From: Ustulina deusta
Lineage: Eukaryota > Ascomycota > Sordariomycetes > Xylariales > Xylariaceae
Assembly (NCBI GenBank): GCA_023159155.1
Contig: JAJNNX010000014.1
Location: 868,001 to 932,000, forward strand
DNA length: 64,000 nucleotides
Direction of reading: 5' to 3'
Each line of letters starts with the position of its first letter. Within the stretch, counting starts at the first letter, position 1. The notes under the pieces are model-generated. The model was not told where the DNA came from and searched no databases. It was given only the letters and a program-made list of their open reading frames with translations. Made by a program: the position numbers and the translations under genes. This document shows positions 11,042 through 22,800 of the stretch, in pieces.

Positions 11042-11985
11042 ATGGGGCATCATAACCGTCACTTCGCGGGCGATCGCCACGCGTTGAGTGGCGCTTGGAG
11101 CCCTCCAACAAGCAGCGCAAAGTAATCAAAACCTTAATCTCTTCTGAGCTATTGTGTTGTATCTAGTTTCTAGGTAGCAGCGCTGATCCATGCATAGTTT
11201 CTGTGAGGAAGACTATGCCGTAACTAGATATCTTGCCGAGTTCATCAATACTTTGACAAATTTGGTTTATGGTACAGTTGCCCAATCTACCCCAAGGCTG
11301 TTAACATAGCAGGTCCATTTCTGACCTTCATGAAACACGATTAGTCTTCTTCGCCCTTCAGTACATGTACGGCCCGGGTAGCCGCGGTGTTCTTTCGCCA
11401 AAGTTCGACTTCATGTCAATTTCTCTGCTCATTCTCGGCATTGCGTCGTTCCTGTTCCATGCAACTCTCCGACAATACCTTCAGTTTGGGGACGAGCTTG
11501 CAATGCTTGGCCTTGTTTGGTCAATGCTTCAAGGTCTTCTGACAGTTCGGCGTTCATCTGCCTACGATCGCTTCATCAACATCAGCCTAGCCACTATCTT
11601 CCCCCTCTTCGCGGTGTTTTACGTTTGGACGGGAAAGATCATCTATCACGTCATAGGATTTGCCATTGCAATTGCCCTCATTATATTGCGATCCGTCTAC
11701 TTGTTCTACTGGCGGAAACCTGGATTCCCGAAATCTAAGGTCTCTGAATGGAAAATTTGGGGGCGAGTAGCCCTCATCTTGATGGGCGTAGCCTACATCC
11801 TCTGGAATATAGATCTTGAGTTTTGCGCGGAATTAAGAAAACTCCGAGAGGATCTCGGACTACCTTGGGCTTGGTTTCTGGAGTTGCATGGGTGGTGGCA
11901 TATTCTCACGGCTATCAGTGCGGCTCGTTTCATGTCTATTGTTAGAGAAATCCAAAAGCATGTGAAAGAAGAGAAGGAGGAATAA
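11042..11985 (+). CDS. alkaline ceramidase (YPC1/YDC1/ACER family)
   Basis: Three exons, 11042-11121, 11198-11271 and 11345-11985, give 264 residues; the introns are 76 and 73 nt. The first two exons are short but restore the family start: a GAWSPPTSS segment, then FCEEDYAVTRYLAEFINT, which fit the conserved WG.PTS..DWCE..Y of the family. Catalytic residues align by spacing with human ACER3: Ser86 and His90 in SFLFHATL, Asp101 in FGDELAM, and His233 and His237 in HGWWHILT. Several hydrophobic membrane segments follow. The enzyme hydrolyses ceramide to sphingoid base and fatty acid in the ER or Golgi membrane. The long last exon alone would give a truncated protein starting MYGPGSRG. One change from the consensus is the weak DWCE-equivalent (ANFCEE). 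Confidence 0.88.
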
Positions 11986-13629
11986 GTAGGCTTTTGGAGA
12001 GAATCTAGATAATCGAGCGGTCAAGCTACATGCGGCTATAGTAATGATTGGTTTTTATAGACAGGAAACAAGGAAATGGCAAACCGCTCTACGTATTGAT
12101 TAACACTAAGGGAAAGAAAAAAGGCACGACGTCAGTTCTTACTTATCATCAGTCAACGCGTTCAATTGGGTTATACTCTGCCACGATCACTCGACCCCTC
12201 TTAACACTTTACGTATCTTACACTAGGAAGTGCAGGGCAGTCTATCTCTTAGTGTAAGGACAAGATTAATACCCCATATGCATGAGCCTACTCACATTGT
12301 CTACTTTGTATAGAAAGATGGCTACCTATCTTGAAGCTAAGGGGGGAAAGGTGAGAAACATACTTTTTGTTATCTTGATCCTTTGCTATTATCCAAAATT
12401 CATTTTCACACTATTGCTACCCCGTTTTCTCCCGTCGATGTATACAGCAAATTCTAATACCGAGGTACCTGATGGCACGATTTCGAGTTCAAAGCTCAGT
12501 GGAGAGTGCCAAATTTCTGCACGCTAATTACAGGCTCGCCGCTTTGGCGGCACCTCGTCATCACATTAAAAAAGGGCGACTAATAATGTCCCATTGAATT
12601 CCTCCTCCCTCCAGAGCATATGCCAAGAGGCGCCGACCGGCTTGACCTTAGAAACCAATTGACCCTAATATCTTCTGTATTAATCCTACTGGAGTGTATT
12701 GGAAATTTAAAAGAGTAGAAAATGCAGTGAGATTGTAGAGAAACACTTACCCGCTTTACGTACCACTTCATCTGGTTCGTCGCGCTCCTAATGAGTGCCT
12801 TGAAAGCAGTCTGGAACTTTATGCCAGAACCAGTCCAAGATACCGTTGACACGGTAATGATTGGTGGATCAGCATCGCGCGGTTTGTCTCCCTCTGGGAA
12901 ACCTCGACAGCAGCGCTTCGACATATTGTCGTACGTCCGTAAGAACAAATCTTGGTCATAGCATTACATGCTTGATCGGAAAAGCTTTCATCCTTACAGT
13001 TTCATCCCAGCAGACTAGTGCCTGCGATTCCCACCTTGGAGTGCACAGCCTTTAGGTAATCATATAGGTAAGAACTGGCTCCTAGTCCACCAACAAGAAT
13101 TATGCCCTAACAAGACCGTGCGTGCTAGCCTAATAGAGAATCTTACGGTTATAGACAGACCATTCCCAGCAGCCTTTTAAGTCTGCCCCCAAACAAGCTT
13201 CTCAATCTTGGCGACAACTTCCTCCAACGCTGTTTCGAAGTGATGTCTGTTTTATTATTGCTAGATTTGTGGAATCCATGTAGTTCCTTAACCTAAGTTT
13301 AGCCAGTCTGTCAGACTGTCTCTCTTAATATCTAATTACGTACCCTATACATCTTTACGCTGTAGGTGCTCTCACACCGAACCCCTTTTCTCGCAAAGAT
13401 TATGTAGAGACCGAGGGAAAGGGGCACTGTAGTGTCCATGCCATACGTACATGTATTTATGGAGCAGATAGATAGGGTGTATGTGGCTAACACTTGGTAA
13501 CCTTGCTAGGACTTTCAGCATATATTATTATTAGCATTACTTTAGTTTATGTATGGATTTCATGTTTAGAAATTCAACTCTCCATAGTGAGATACCCTGT
13601 CCTTGAACAAGACATGGTGCAACTCTAAC
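11986..13629. other. gene-poor stretch with possible decayed exons
   Basis: No complete gene is seen. A minus-strand frame at 12580-12948 and an orphan exon-like stretch ending at 13177 (ETALEEVVAKIEKLVWGQT, stop TAA) have protein-like composition but cannot be joined into a gene. A fragment of the window's MITE-like repeat lies at 12217-12258. Confidence 0.4.
12217..12258 (+). repeat. fragment of the MITE-like repeat (stem-loop core)
   Basis: CTTACACTA at 12217-12225 and TAGTGTAAG at 12250-12258 form a perfect 9-bp inverted repeat around a core (GGAAGTGCAGG..CTATCTC) that is also the centre of the full copies at 24985, 28198 and 33712. The flanks do not match the full copies, so only the hairpin core is recognisable. 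Confidence 0.55.
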
Positions 13630-16600
13630 TCACCTTTCATCTATGTCGTCAAACCCGACGAACCTGGAGAAAGGCCCTTCCCATTCAGCTTCCGCCTCGC
13701 TAACACCAAGGAAAGGTCCTTCCCACTCTATTTCCGCCTCATTGGGTGCCACACCCCGCCCGGCCGCAAAATTTATCTCGGGCGCGCCGTTATTCATCCC
13801 GCACTCATATAACCCCTCTCGCAAGTTGCTCCTCGGCTCCCATAGCTCTAGCTGGTTCCCTGCGCCATCGTCTGCTGGTTCCCTGCTCGCTACATTGTCA
13901 TTAACATCAAATGGCGCTAAATTGAAGTCAACTTCAAACGGCGCTACATTGGAGCCAACATCAAATAGTGCCGCATCCCCATCTTCTACCACGTCATCAA
14001 CCTCTATAACCCTCTGAGTTGTTGACATCTGGGATGAAGCCGAACCGTACACCATCGCGTGTGTACCTATGGTGTTGAGGCCACTAGGCTCAGCCACGGT
14101 GAGGCCCATATTGTCCCACCAGGCTTGGGGTATGCAATCCGTGTCGTAGGAAGCACGAGATAGTTCGCCGCTATCGCCTTCGTTGCATTCATCTTCCTCG
14201 CATTCATCACTTGAGTCAGAAAATTCCGAGAAATCTGATAGTTCCACACTACGGTAGCCATTGTCCATGTAGTACTTCTTCCGTTGGACACGCCTATCAT
14301 CAATCACTTCCTCATACTGAAAATAAGCATTCCTAAGTAAATAACCGGGCTCGTCATCAAGTATCTGGTCTCTGCACCCCCATGATCCGTATTGCATGAG
14401 GTAGTTTGCAATAGCGTAATGGAGTTTCTGTTTTGCAAAACCAACAGATCGAACATAATGTATTCGCATCTGTCCATGGATTTGTGCGCCCATTTTCAAA
14501 AGAAACTGTACCACTAGAGCACTCAGAGTCAGTTATCGCTATCTTGAACATAATTCTTGATAGTTTGAGAAGCTTCTAGACACGATCTCGACCTATAATA
14601 ATGGAAATTCTCTGCTCTAGAAGTCGCTAGACAAGGGAGAAAATAGTCTTGGGAGATACTCACTGTCTAGCCTTCCATTCTCTGATGCGCCTTCAAGGGC
14701 CGTGCGGCCATACCACTTAGCTGGTGGCGCATTTATATCTGCTCCACGAGAAAGCAGCAGTTGGGCTATTTTAAGATGCCCTTCGATGGCTGAGTATTGC
14801 AGCGCTGTTGCCCCAACCTCCAAGTGCGCCGGTGGATCCACTCTAGCTCCCCTGTCGAGAAGGAGCTGAACCAAGTGCAAATGTCCTCTCCTCGCCGCAT
14901 ATTGCAGTGCTGCTTCTCCTCCGGGAGAAGTTGAATCTATGACATCCACTCCGGCTCCAGCATCGAGAAGAAGGCGGACTATTTCGGTGCTGCCCTTGAT
15001 CGTGGCCAGAGCTAGAGGGCCCCACCTCACGTCATAGCGGAGTAGACCGTCGGACTGACAAGGAAAATCCAAGCAATCGATTATTTTGATGTACTCACGC
15101 ACTTTTTGCGTGTTTCCCGATTCAATCGCGTGGAGGAGAAGTGTCCAATGGAACGAAAGGTCCATAGTTTCTAGAGGGAATCGATCCCAAAATGTTTGTC
15201 GAATGGACTCGCCATCAGCTTTCATCAACTGCCATATATCCTTACAGCGAAGGGCGTATCCTCGTTTAATCATTTCTTCGATGACGGACTGGTTCTCGGA
15301 CAAAAGGGCCGCACAAAGCGGCGTCTGGGGGTTGTTAGCCCGTCCCCCCCAAATTCTATAACGCTCTGACCCGGCCGGACCTGGAATAAAAGAGTCGTGT
15401 AAAAGAAGGGATACGAGGTCCCATGCACGTTTCCATATAGCGAAGACGAGTGACGAAGCCTCAGGACTGTCAATCTCTCTCGCATGCCGATGATTAACTA
15501 ACAGCCGAACTATGGAATGATCCTTCGACTCGATGGCGGCCTCTATGGCCACACGTAGAGCCTGAGATCTGTAGGTCCCTCCCGAGTCAAAGTAGCGGGA
15601 TATGAGTGCCCCATTGCCTGTTTCCACGGCAACTTCCAGGACTGTTTTACCGGATTTATCAGTCCACATGACGTTTGCCCCCATAGAAATCAACCCCGAA
15701 ATCAGGGCGTCGTCGTCCAGAGCGATTGCTTGCATCAATTCTCGACCCAGTAGGCGTGAGTGGGGCATAAGAAGCCTCGCTGTCTCAATTCGCCCGCCCT
15801 CCAAGGCAAACTGGAGGGCGCTTTCACAACTGTCCGGCAGCTCCATCGGACCCACATCATCATCATCCACCCAGCGCACATTGCAATCTGCCCCGCGACG
15901 TAGGAGTTCCCGTACCAGGTCTGTATTCCCGTAGAAAGCCGCAGCATGTATTGGTGCAAGCAACCGTGTCGTACTGAGCCCGTCGTTTCGTGTCGGTCCG
16001 ATGTCAGCGCCTAGTCTCAATAGAGTTTCAGCAATAGTTGTGTTTTCTGTGTTCCAGGCCGTTGCAACCAAAGGCGTTATTCCCTTCCTCACAGTACTTG
16101 CTAATACGCTGGGGTGTCGGGCCAAAAGTTTCGACGCTGTATTCGCATCTCCTGCGAAGCACGAGAAGAGAAAAGCTTCATGAATGACACGCACAGAAAC
16201 CCGCGGGGGATGTGACATGACCGGCAGGAGTAGTCGCCCAATTATTTCCTCATTTCCCGTAACGATGGCAAGATGTAAGGGCATGTAGCCTGTTCTATAG
16301 TCATCGAGCTCGCCGCCGCAAAACCAACCTGCACAGCATCTACACCGTCCGCGTTCGGAGTATTGAGGTAGGCTCACACTCGCTTCTTTCTCGATGAGGA
16401 ATTTTTCAATCAGGAATTTCGCCACACAGTTGTTAGATCTGGCGATAGACATCGCGATTGGCGATATCAACTTCGAACCTGGACATGGACAAGAACACAA
16501 CGCCGAATAGTTGTTTATTACGCCATGCTCGTCAAGTAATCGAATAAATTCCATTGACGAGTCAGAATTCTCAGAGCTCGCACAGGCGATCTCCAGAATA

Positions 16601-17876
16601 GAGGGGTAGTTGTCACCGAGACTTGCTCCAGCACGTAACAGCATTTTGGCAAGGCGGGTATCGCGCGTCAAGGCAGCCTCTATCATACCACTCCATACAG
16701 AACAACAAATTATATAGTTTAGCCTCAACGATCCACGCTCTAGAATCAACCTCGAAGTTGAAGATGCCGTTTCTAGAAAATTGGGATCCACACTTTTCGA
16801 CTCAAGAAGGCGCGACACAATTGTATAATGCTTCTCTCGAATCGCAGATCCGTATACTGCTTCTCTAATAGCCTTTGCCGTCACGCAGTCGTCAAGAAGA
16901 ATGCGCGATAACATTTCCGGATTCGTACGCGAAACTGCTTCAACAAGATGAAGCACGAATTGATCATGAGCCCGTCCTTCGCTCCACCGGAGCATCTTGT
17001 TTGAGAGGCGAAAGAAGATGAGTTTAAGGGCTTCTGTAGTTATCGATAAAGACGAGTCTTCTTGTGCTAAGGTATTGGTTCCCTGTTGTCCATTTATATC
17101 GTCGTCCGGAATTGTATTAGTGAGATGAAACATTGTTTTGCGAAGATCGACAGGATTTCTGAAAACCTCATATAGAGAGTTGAATGGACTTTCCCCCTGG
17201 TCCTGGAAAGCGGTTGGTTTAGAGCCAAATGCAGCAAAAAGGGTCCTTAGAAGGGCAGACGGATCTCGCAATGCTCATGATCGGTTAGTTAGTATGTGTA
17301 GCTAAGGGAAACTATTATAACTTACAGTTTGGTAATAATATGCTATTCTTGAAGTGGAACCACGGAAGAGGCGGCCAGGAAATACTTTCAATGATGATAG
17401 GGGTCTGGGCTCTAACAATGGTCCCACCGAGACTTTCAGGGCTACGTGCTAAGAGATTCTTAGTATCACATCAGAGTATCTCTTTTTGTCAAACTTACAC
17501 CGCTTCCCAAACTCGCTGGCAGTAGGAATGGACGTGTACCGCTGTATTCTTTTGTGCACTCTTCTCGGAGAAAGAGGGATCCCGAACATGGTAATCTCGG
17601 ATTGTTTTCCTGCTCTCTTTTCGAGTTGATGGCGGAGATTCTTCCAATCCTTTTGCTTTGCATACTTCTTGACGCCCCATTTTTTGAATTGGTATTCGTA
17701 CTGGCTGTTCCTACAAGGGAGTTAGCATAGCAGGCAGCGAAATAAAATGAAACTTACTTTTTGGAAAAATTATGTTCTTGTTCCATATGGCAAATGACCT
17801 GATTGAGAGGGGTTTTCTCTATCAGGTAGAGGTACAAGATGATTGCTTTGTATCGTTCCCAGTCGTTGGACGACAT
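13630..17876 (-). CDS. Clr5-domain and ankyrin-repeat protein, five exons
   Basis: Exons on the minus strand: 17876-17758, 17710-17499, 17448-17326, 17273-14664 and 14513-13630; introns are 47, 50, 52 and 150 nt, all with consistent phase, the third with a perfect TACTAAC branch site. The product is 1315 residues. The N-terminus (NDWERYKAIILYLYLIEKT, then YEYQFKKWGVKKY) is a Clr5 domain, a fungal domain often placed ahead of ankyrin repeats. Residues from about 330 to 1040 contain many ankyrin repeats (for example PLHLAIVTGNEEIIGRLL, ALQYAARRGHLHLVQLLL, ALQYSAIEGHLKIAQLLL), and a CRCCAGWFCGG cysteine cluster lies among them. The last exon starts inside a repeat (NGRLDMVQFLLKMGA) and ends in an acidic, WEGPF-repeating tail. 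Ankyrin arrays bind proteins; a nuclear or regulatory role is only inference. Annotation from open frames alone would split this gene into three or four pieces. Confidence 0.85.
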
Positions 17877-18951
17877 CGCTGAGGATATAGAGATGGGGAG
17901 AGTAGAAGGAAAAGGAGAAGAACTGCTACAATTGCAATTATAACCGCATACAACCAGCTGCAAATGGTCGGGTCGTTTGGTTTGATAGAGTTTTGAAGTT
18001 GTTAGTGTACCTGTAGAGTGAGGTAGGTTCTGTTTCGTGACAAGAACACAATAGAGGAGAACTGCGACCCTGACCAGTATTTAAGTAATCAGAGGATCTG
18101 AAAATGGTACTTTGGGGCTTCCCCCTTCCACCCCACTGCACCCCTTTCTGGTGGTGCGGTTGGCCAGTATCAAAAGCAGAATGCAGTTGTCATGCACATT
18201 GTCAGCTTTTACTCACGCGCCGATTGGATGAAACCAGAATCAGAATGCATGATTTAGTTCATACTGGCTGGGCCAGGGCGACCACGCACGCATTTTGTGT
18301 TACCATCTTTATGCCGCGATTGGACAAACCCAGAATCAGAATGCAGAGACAGAAAGGCGAAGGCTGAACAACATGGGGGCCGACTCTGCCTAATCACACC
18401 TTGATCGTAGGATATGCAACTCTTCACGACCCAGTCGCCCTGCTGAATCCTCGCGCATGATTAGACAACTCCAAAATCAGAATTTGAAGATAGCTCGTGC
18501 TCGCAAGTTCCTATGGTCAGCGCTATCAGAATACACACACTCACACGCAAGCATCTCACCTAATTAGACGTTTTCAAAAACAGAATCGCTAATAACCCTT
18601 GCCTCAAGCTTTGCAATGTTCCGTACCTCATCATCACGACCATTAAACATACACCGAAAATGCTGGGCCCCATGATTGGAAGAAAGCAAAATCAGAAATC
18701 CACATCAAGAGAGCTCCAGATGCGATAGTTGCGTTAAATCCCGCCCTGGGAGGATGGCGACATGAGTTCTATGACCAGCAGGAGAATATTTAATTGCTGT
18801 CCATCTCCCAGTCAATCCAGCAGATGAAAGATGAAAGAAGAAATCAAGCTACCTCATCAAGCCAAGGAGCACCGAGCCTAGCAAGCCTCTCAGCAACCCG
18901 TCATCGCAGACCTCAGTTTCCCCCAACGATTTCGTACTCCCACAATCAACA
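17877..18951. promoter_or_regulatory. intergenic region carrying six copies of a 25-nt CCAAT-containing unit
   Basis: Six copies of the pattern GATTGGA, nine variable bases, AATCAGAAT start at 18158, 18222, 18318, 18459, 18562 and 18674, all on the plus strand, 64-141 bases apart. GATTGG is the reverse of a CCAAT box, the target of the fungal HapB/C/E complex. The array lies upstream of the Clr5-ankyrin gene (minus) and of the small broken gene at 18952 (plus). Unit length is constant while spacers differ, so this is not a simple tandem repeat. Confidence 0.6.
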
Positions 18952-19345
18952 ATGGGCAAGACAGGTTCGCACTTCCATGGACACAAGCCGCAGTCAGCTC
19001 CAGGTACTAACACGAACATGAAGCCGCCGCTTCCACGAGAGCCACGGCCTCACGAGACGTGGGAAATCCCAAGCACAACTCCAAGAAGTCCAAGTCTGCT
19101 TCTCACAAGAAAGCCAAGAAGCAGGAGGCCGACCTGGTCGGTATTGGCGCCCAATTTTGGCAGTACGTACGCAATCGCTTCCACTCATGTAGACTTACGC
19201 TAATGACGTCCCAGGGACAACGAGACTCAGCACTCTTCGAGCTCTGGGGACTATCTGAAGACAATCGCGCTTGATCTACAGCACATAATAGGGCACTCCA
19301 CAAGTAGGGGGTACACATGTATTAGGGGGAGCGTAAGCCTTTTTT
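18952..19345 (+). pseudogene. small low-complexity gene, frame broken, at the edge of the RIP block
   Basis: An ATG at 18952 opens MGKTGSHFHGHKPQSAPG, but the protein-like sequence continues in another frame from about 19011 (HEHEAAASTRATASRDV, then Lys/Ser-rich NSKKSKSASHKKAKKQEAD, LVGIGAQFWQ). A standard intron, 19163-19214, with a GCTAATGAC branch site joins this to DNETQHSSSSGDYLKTIAL, ending at TAG 19343-19345. No small intron repairs the change of frame near 19004, so the gene looks frameshifted. Its last codons overlap the first copy of the repeat that borders the AT-rich block. No family is recognised. Confidence 0.35.
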
Positions 19346-19432
19346 AGCTAGCTTTCGGATCAAAGCTGCTATTAGAGCGCTAATAAAAAGTTTAATGTAT
19401 TGCTGCTTCGAAAGCTAGTTGTAAACTGCTTA
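19333..19432 (+). repeat. lightly mutated copy of a 100-bp repeat (RIP reference copy)
   Basis: These 100 bases align without gaps to 19711-19810. I count 24 differences, and in every one this copy has C or G where the inner copy has T or A respectively. This copy therefore preserves the older sequence at the left border of the AT-rich block. Confidence 0.85.
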
Positions 19433-19552
19433 CTGCTAAAATAAAAAATAAATAAAAAATAATATATTAAAATAATAAAATTTAACTTCTAACAATTTTT
19501 TATTATTGCTTTTTTTAGTTTTTAAGCTTTAATAATTAAAGTAATAAATAAA

Positions 19553-19654
19553 ACAAATTTGCTATATATTTATTATATATATATATTTATAATTATAATA
19601 TTATAAAAAAATAAGTTATATAATAAGTTTTTAAACTTTATAAAACTATTTATT
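19553..19654 (+). repeat. RIP-mutated copy of a 102-bp repeat, partner at 24797
   Basis: Aligns without gaps to 24797-24898. All differences but one have T or A here where the right-hand copy has C or G. It marks the left inner part of the AT-rich block. Confidence 0.8.
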
Positions 19655-19710
19655 TATAATATATAATAAAATATTTTATAAATAAAAAATATATATATAT
19701 TAAAAAAAAT

Positions 19711-19810
19711 ATAAGTTTTTTTTAGTTAGTTTTTAAATTAAAATTATTATTAAAGCGCTAATAAAAAGTTTAATATATTATTGCTTTAAAAACTAGTTAT
19801 AAATTATTTA
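19711..19810 (+). repeat. RIP-mutated copy of the 100-bp border repeat
   Basis: Gap-free match to 19333-19432, with 24 one-way C-to-T or G-to-A differences. The centre, GCGCTAATAAAAAGTTTAAT, is unchanged. Confidence 0.85.
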
Positions 19811-22800
19811 AATTTATATTTTAAATTATAATAAATAATTATTTTAAATTTAATAAAATAGTTTATATATTAAAAAATATATTTTAATTAATTAATTTAT
19901 ATAAATAGAACTAATATAGCTTACTATATAAAAAATTTTGCTATATATTATAAGTTTTTTTTTTTTTTTAAATTTTATATATTTTTAATATATATTATAT
20001 AATAATAAATTTATATTAAATTTAAACTAATATTAAAGCAGCTTTATTTTGCTTTATTATTTTTAATTTATTACTACTATTATATTTTTTAAAGCAGTTT
20101 TTATAAAAAAAATAGCTTGCTAGCTCTGTTTTTTTTAATTTATATAATAAAAATAAGTTTTATATAAATTTAAAGCAAATTTAAAACTAATTTAAATAAA
20201 CTAAAAATTTATAACTATAATAAAGCACTAAATATATTATATTTATTATATTTATTATAATAATAATATAAATATAAATATTTCTAAATATATTTATTAT
20301 ATTTATATTTATAAAAATAATTATTTTAATAGTTATATTTTTATAAATATACTATATAAATTTAATATAAATTTAAATTAATATAAACAACTATAATATT
20401 AATAAATAATAAAACTTATTTATATAAATTTGCTAAGCTATTTATTTAAACTAAATTAATAAAAAAGTTTTTAAAGCTTTTCATTTTGCTAACTATAAAT
20501 ATTTTAAACAAATTAAAAACAAATTTAATACTAATTTATATAGTTTTTTTTTTAAAAATAATTAATAATATTTAAAAATAAGTTTATTATATTACTAATA
20601 ATAAAAAAAATACTAAAAAAAAAAAAAAAAAATATAAATAAAGCAAATATAATATAAATTTAAAACAAATAATATTTAAGTTTTAAGTTAAATTATAATT
20701 TTTTAAATAAATTTTTTTTAAACTATATTTAAATTAAATTTAATTTTAACTTTTTTATAACTAGAATTTTTTGCTAAATTATTATAAATTATTATATATT
20801 TTTATTTTATATATAATATTATAATAATAACTAAAATATAATATATTTATATAATTATTAAGCTAGATCTTATATATAAATATATTATAATAAAAAAGCA
20901 AGTTTTATTTATGTTTAGTTTTTTTAATATTAAAATATTTTAAAGCTTAAAGTTTTTTATTTATTAATATTTTATAATATTATTTTATTGTATTAAAAAA
21001 CTAATAATTTAATAGTTTTAAGTTTTTTTTGTTTATTTTTATATTATAAATATATTAAATAATACTATAATAAAAACTATAATTTATATATATATTATAA
21101 TTAATACTTAAACAAATCAATTTATTTTAAAATATATTTTTTATTTAAGTTTTTATAAAAGCGTTATATATAAGTTAAAATAATAATAAGTAATCTATAA
21201 TATAAGTTAATATATTTTTTTAATTTAGTAGTTTGCTTATATAAACTATTAAATAAGCTAGTTTTTTTGTTATATCTAATATTATATAAACTTTAAAGTA
21301 GTTTTTGTTTGTTTTTATATTATAAAAAAGTATTTAAAAATATAATTTATTTTGTACTAGTTATATTATTAATTTTAAAAAGCTTAATATATACTATTTT
21401 TAGAGGTTATTTAAGTTAGAATTATTATAAATAATTTTTTTAAACAAAAAAAACTATATTATACTATAATAAATATTATATTAGCTATTAATATATTATA
21501 TAAATTTTTATTAGTTATAGCTATTTTTAATATAAGTTTAATTAATATTAATTTTATAACTAGGTTTTTTTTTAAAGTTCTTTATTTATAAAAAAATAAG
21601 TATATTATACCTTAAATTAAACAATAAATATAAAAACTTTGAAATATTAATATATTTAATATAAAATTAATATAGACTAAATATAATATAAATATATATA
21701 AGCTTATTAATAAGCTTTAAATTATTTTTTAAAAAAAATTATATATTTTATTATATATATAAAAAATTAATATTTAAAGCAATATAAACTAAACTATTAT
21801 ATTTTAGCTTAAATATTATACTTTATATATTTTTATTATTAATTTGTAGTTTTTTTATATTAATTTTATTAAGCTAGTATATACTAAACAAATATATAAA
21901 TTTTTATAATATTAGTTATATAGGTTTATTTTATTTTAAAAACGCAAAGTTAGTTAGCTTTCGATAAGTTTTGTTAATTAGAATATAAATTAATAATTAT
22001 AACAAAATTAGCTTAAAAAAAAGTATTTGTTAATTTATTATTTAAAAAAGTTATTTAGTAAACTTAAAAATAGATATTTTAGTATACTATAAATATAAAG
22101 ATTTTTTAAAGCAAGTTTAAAAAAAGCAAGTTTTTTATTAATATATTAGTTAGTTTTTATTAAGCTATTATATTATTAGTATAAATTACTACTATACTTA
22201 ATTTTTAATATATATATTAATATATAAATATTAGTTAGATTATAATAGTTTTAAATATATTAATATTTAGGTCCGCTTTAATATTAAAGCAAAAATAAAC
22301 AAAAGTTTATAATTTTAAAATAAAAAATTTTTTATACTAAAGTTTTATTATTAAGCCTTTTTTATACTAAAAACTACTAAAGTTTATTTTTAATATATTT
22401 ATAAATAAATAAAAATATTTATAGTTTATATTTATTAAAAAATAAATTTTATTAAAATTATTTAATAAGTTATATTATTATTTGAAGTTTTGTTTTGCAA
22501 GCATAAAAAAAACACAAAACATATATATTTAAAATATAAAAAATAAGCCTTATATATATAAAAAAAAAATCTTTTTAAAAAAACTACTAATAAACAAAAG
22601 CTTAAATAGCCCAAAATCTATTCGATTTTATAGCAAAAAAAGCATAGTTTTTTAAGTGCTTTAGATATAATTTTATTAGCTTTAGCTAATTTTATTTCTA
22701 ATAACTAAGCTTATATTAAAATTATATTAATTTTAATTTTAAAAATTTTAAAATATATATTTTTGCTATTTTTTTTATTTAATATAAAATTTAATATATT

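Noticed and set aside
12580..12948. 122-codon minus-strand open frame
   Set aside because: The first half is protein-like and a GTAAGT donor follows it, but no exon could be joined on either side and no family was recognised.
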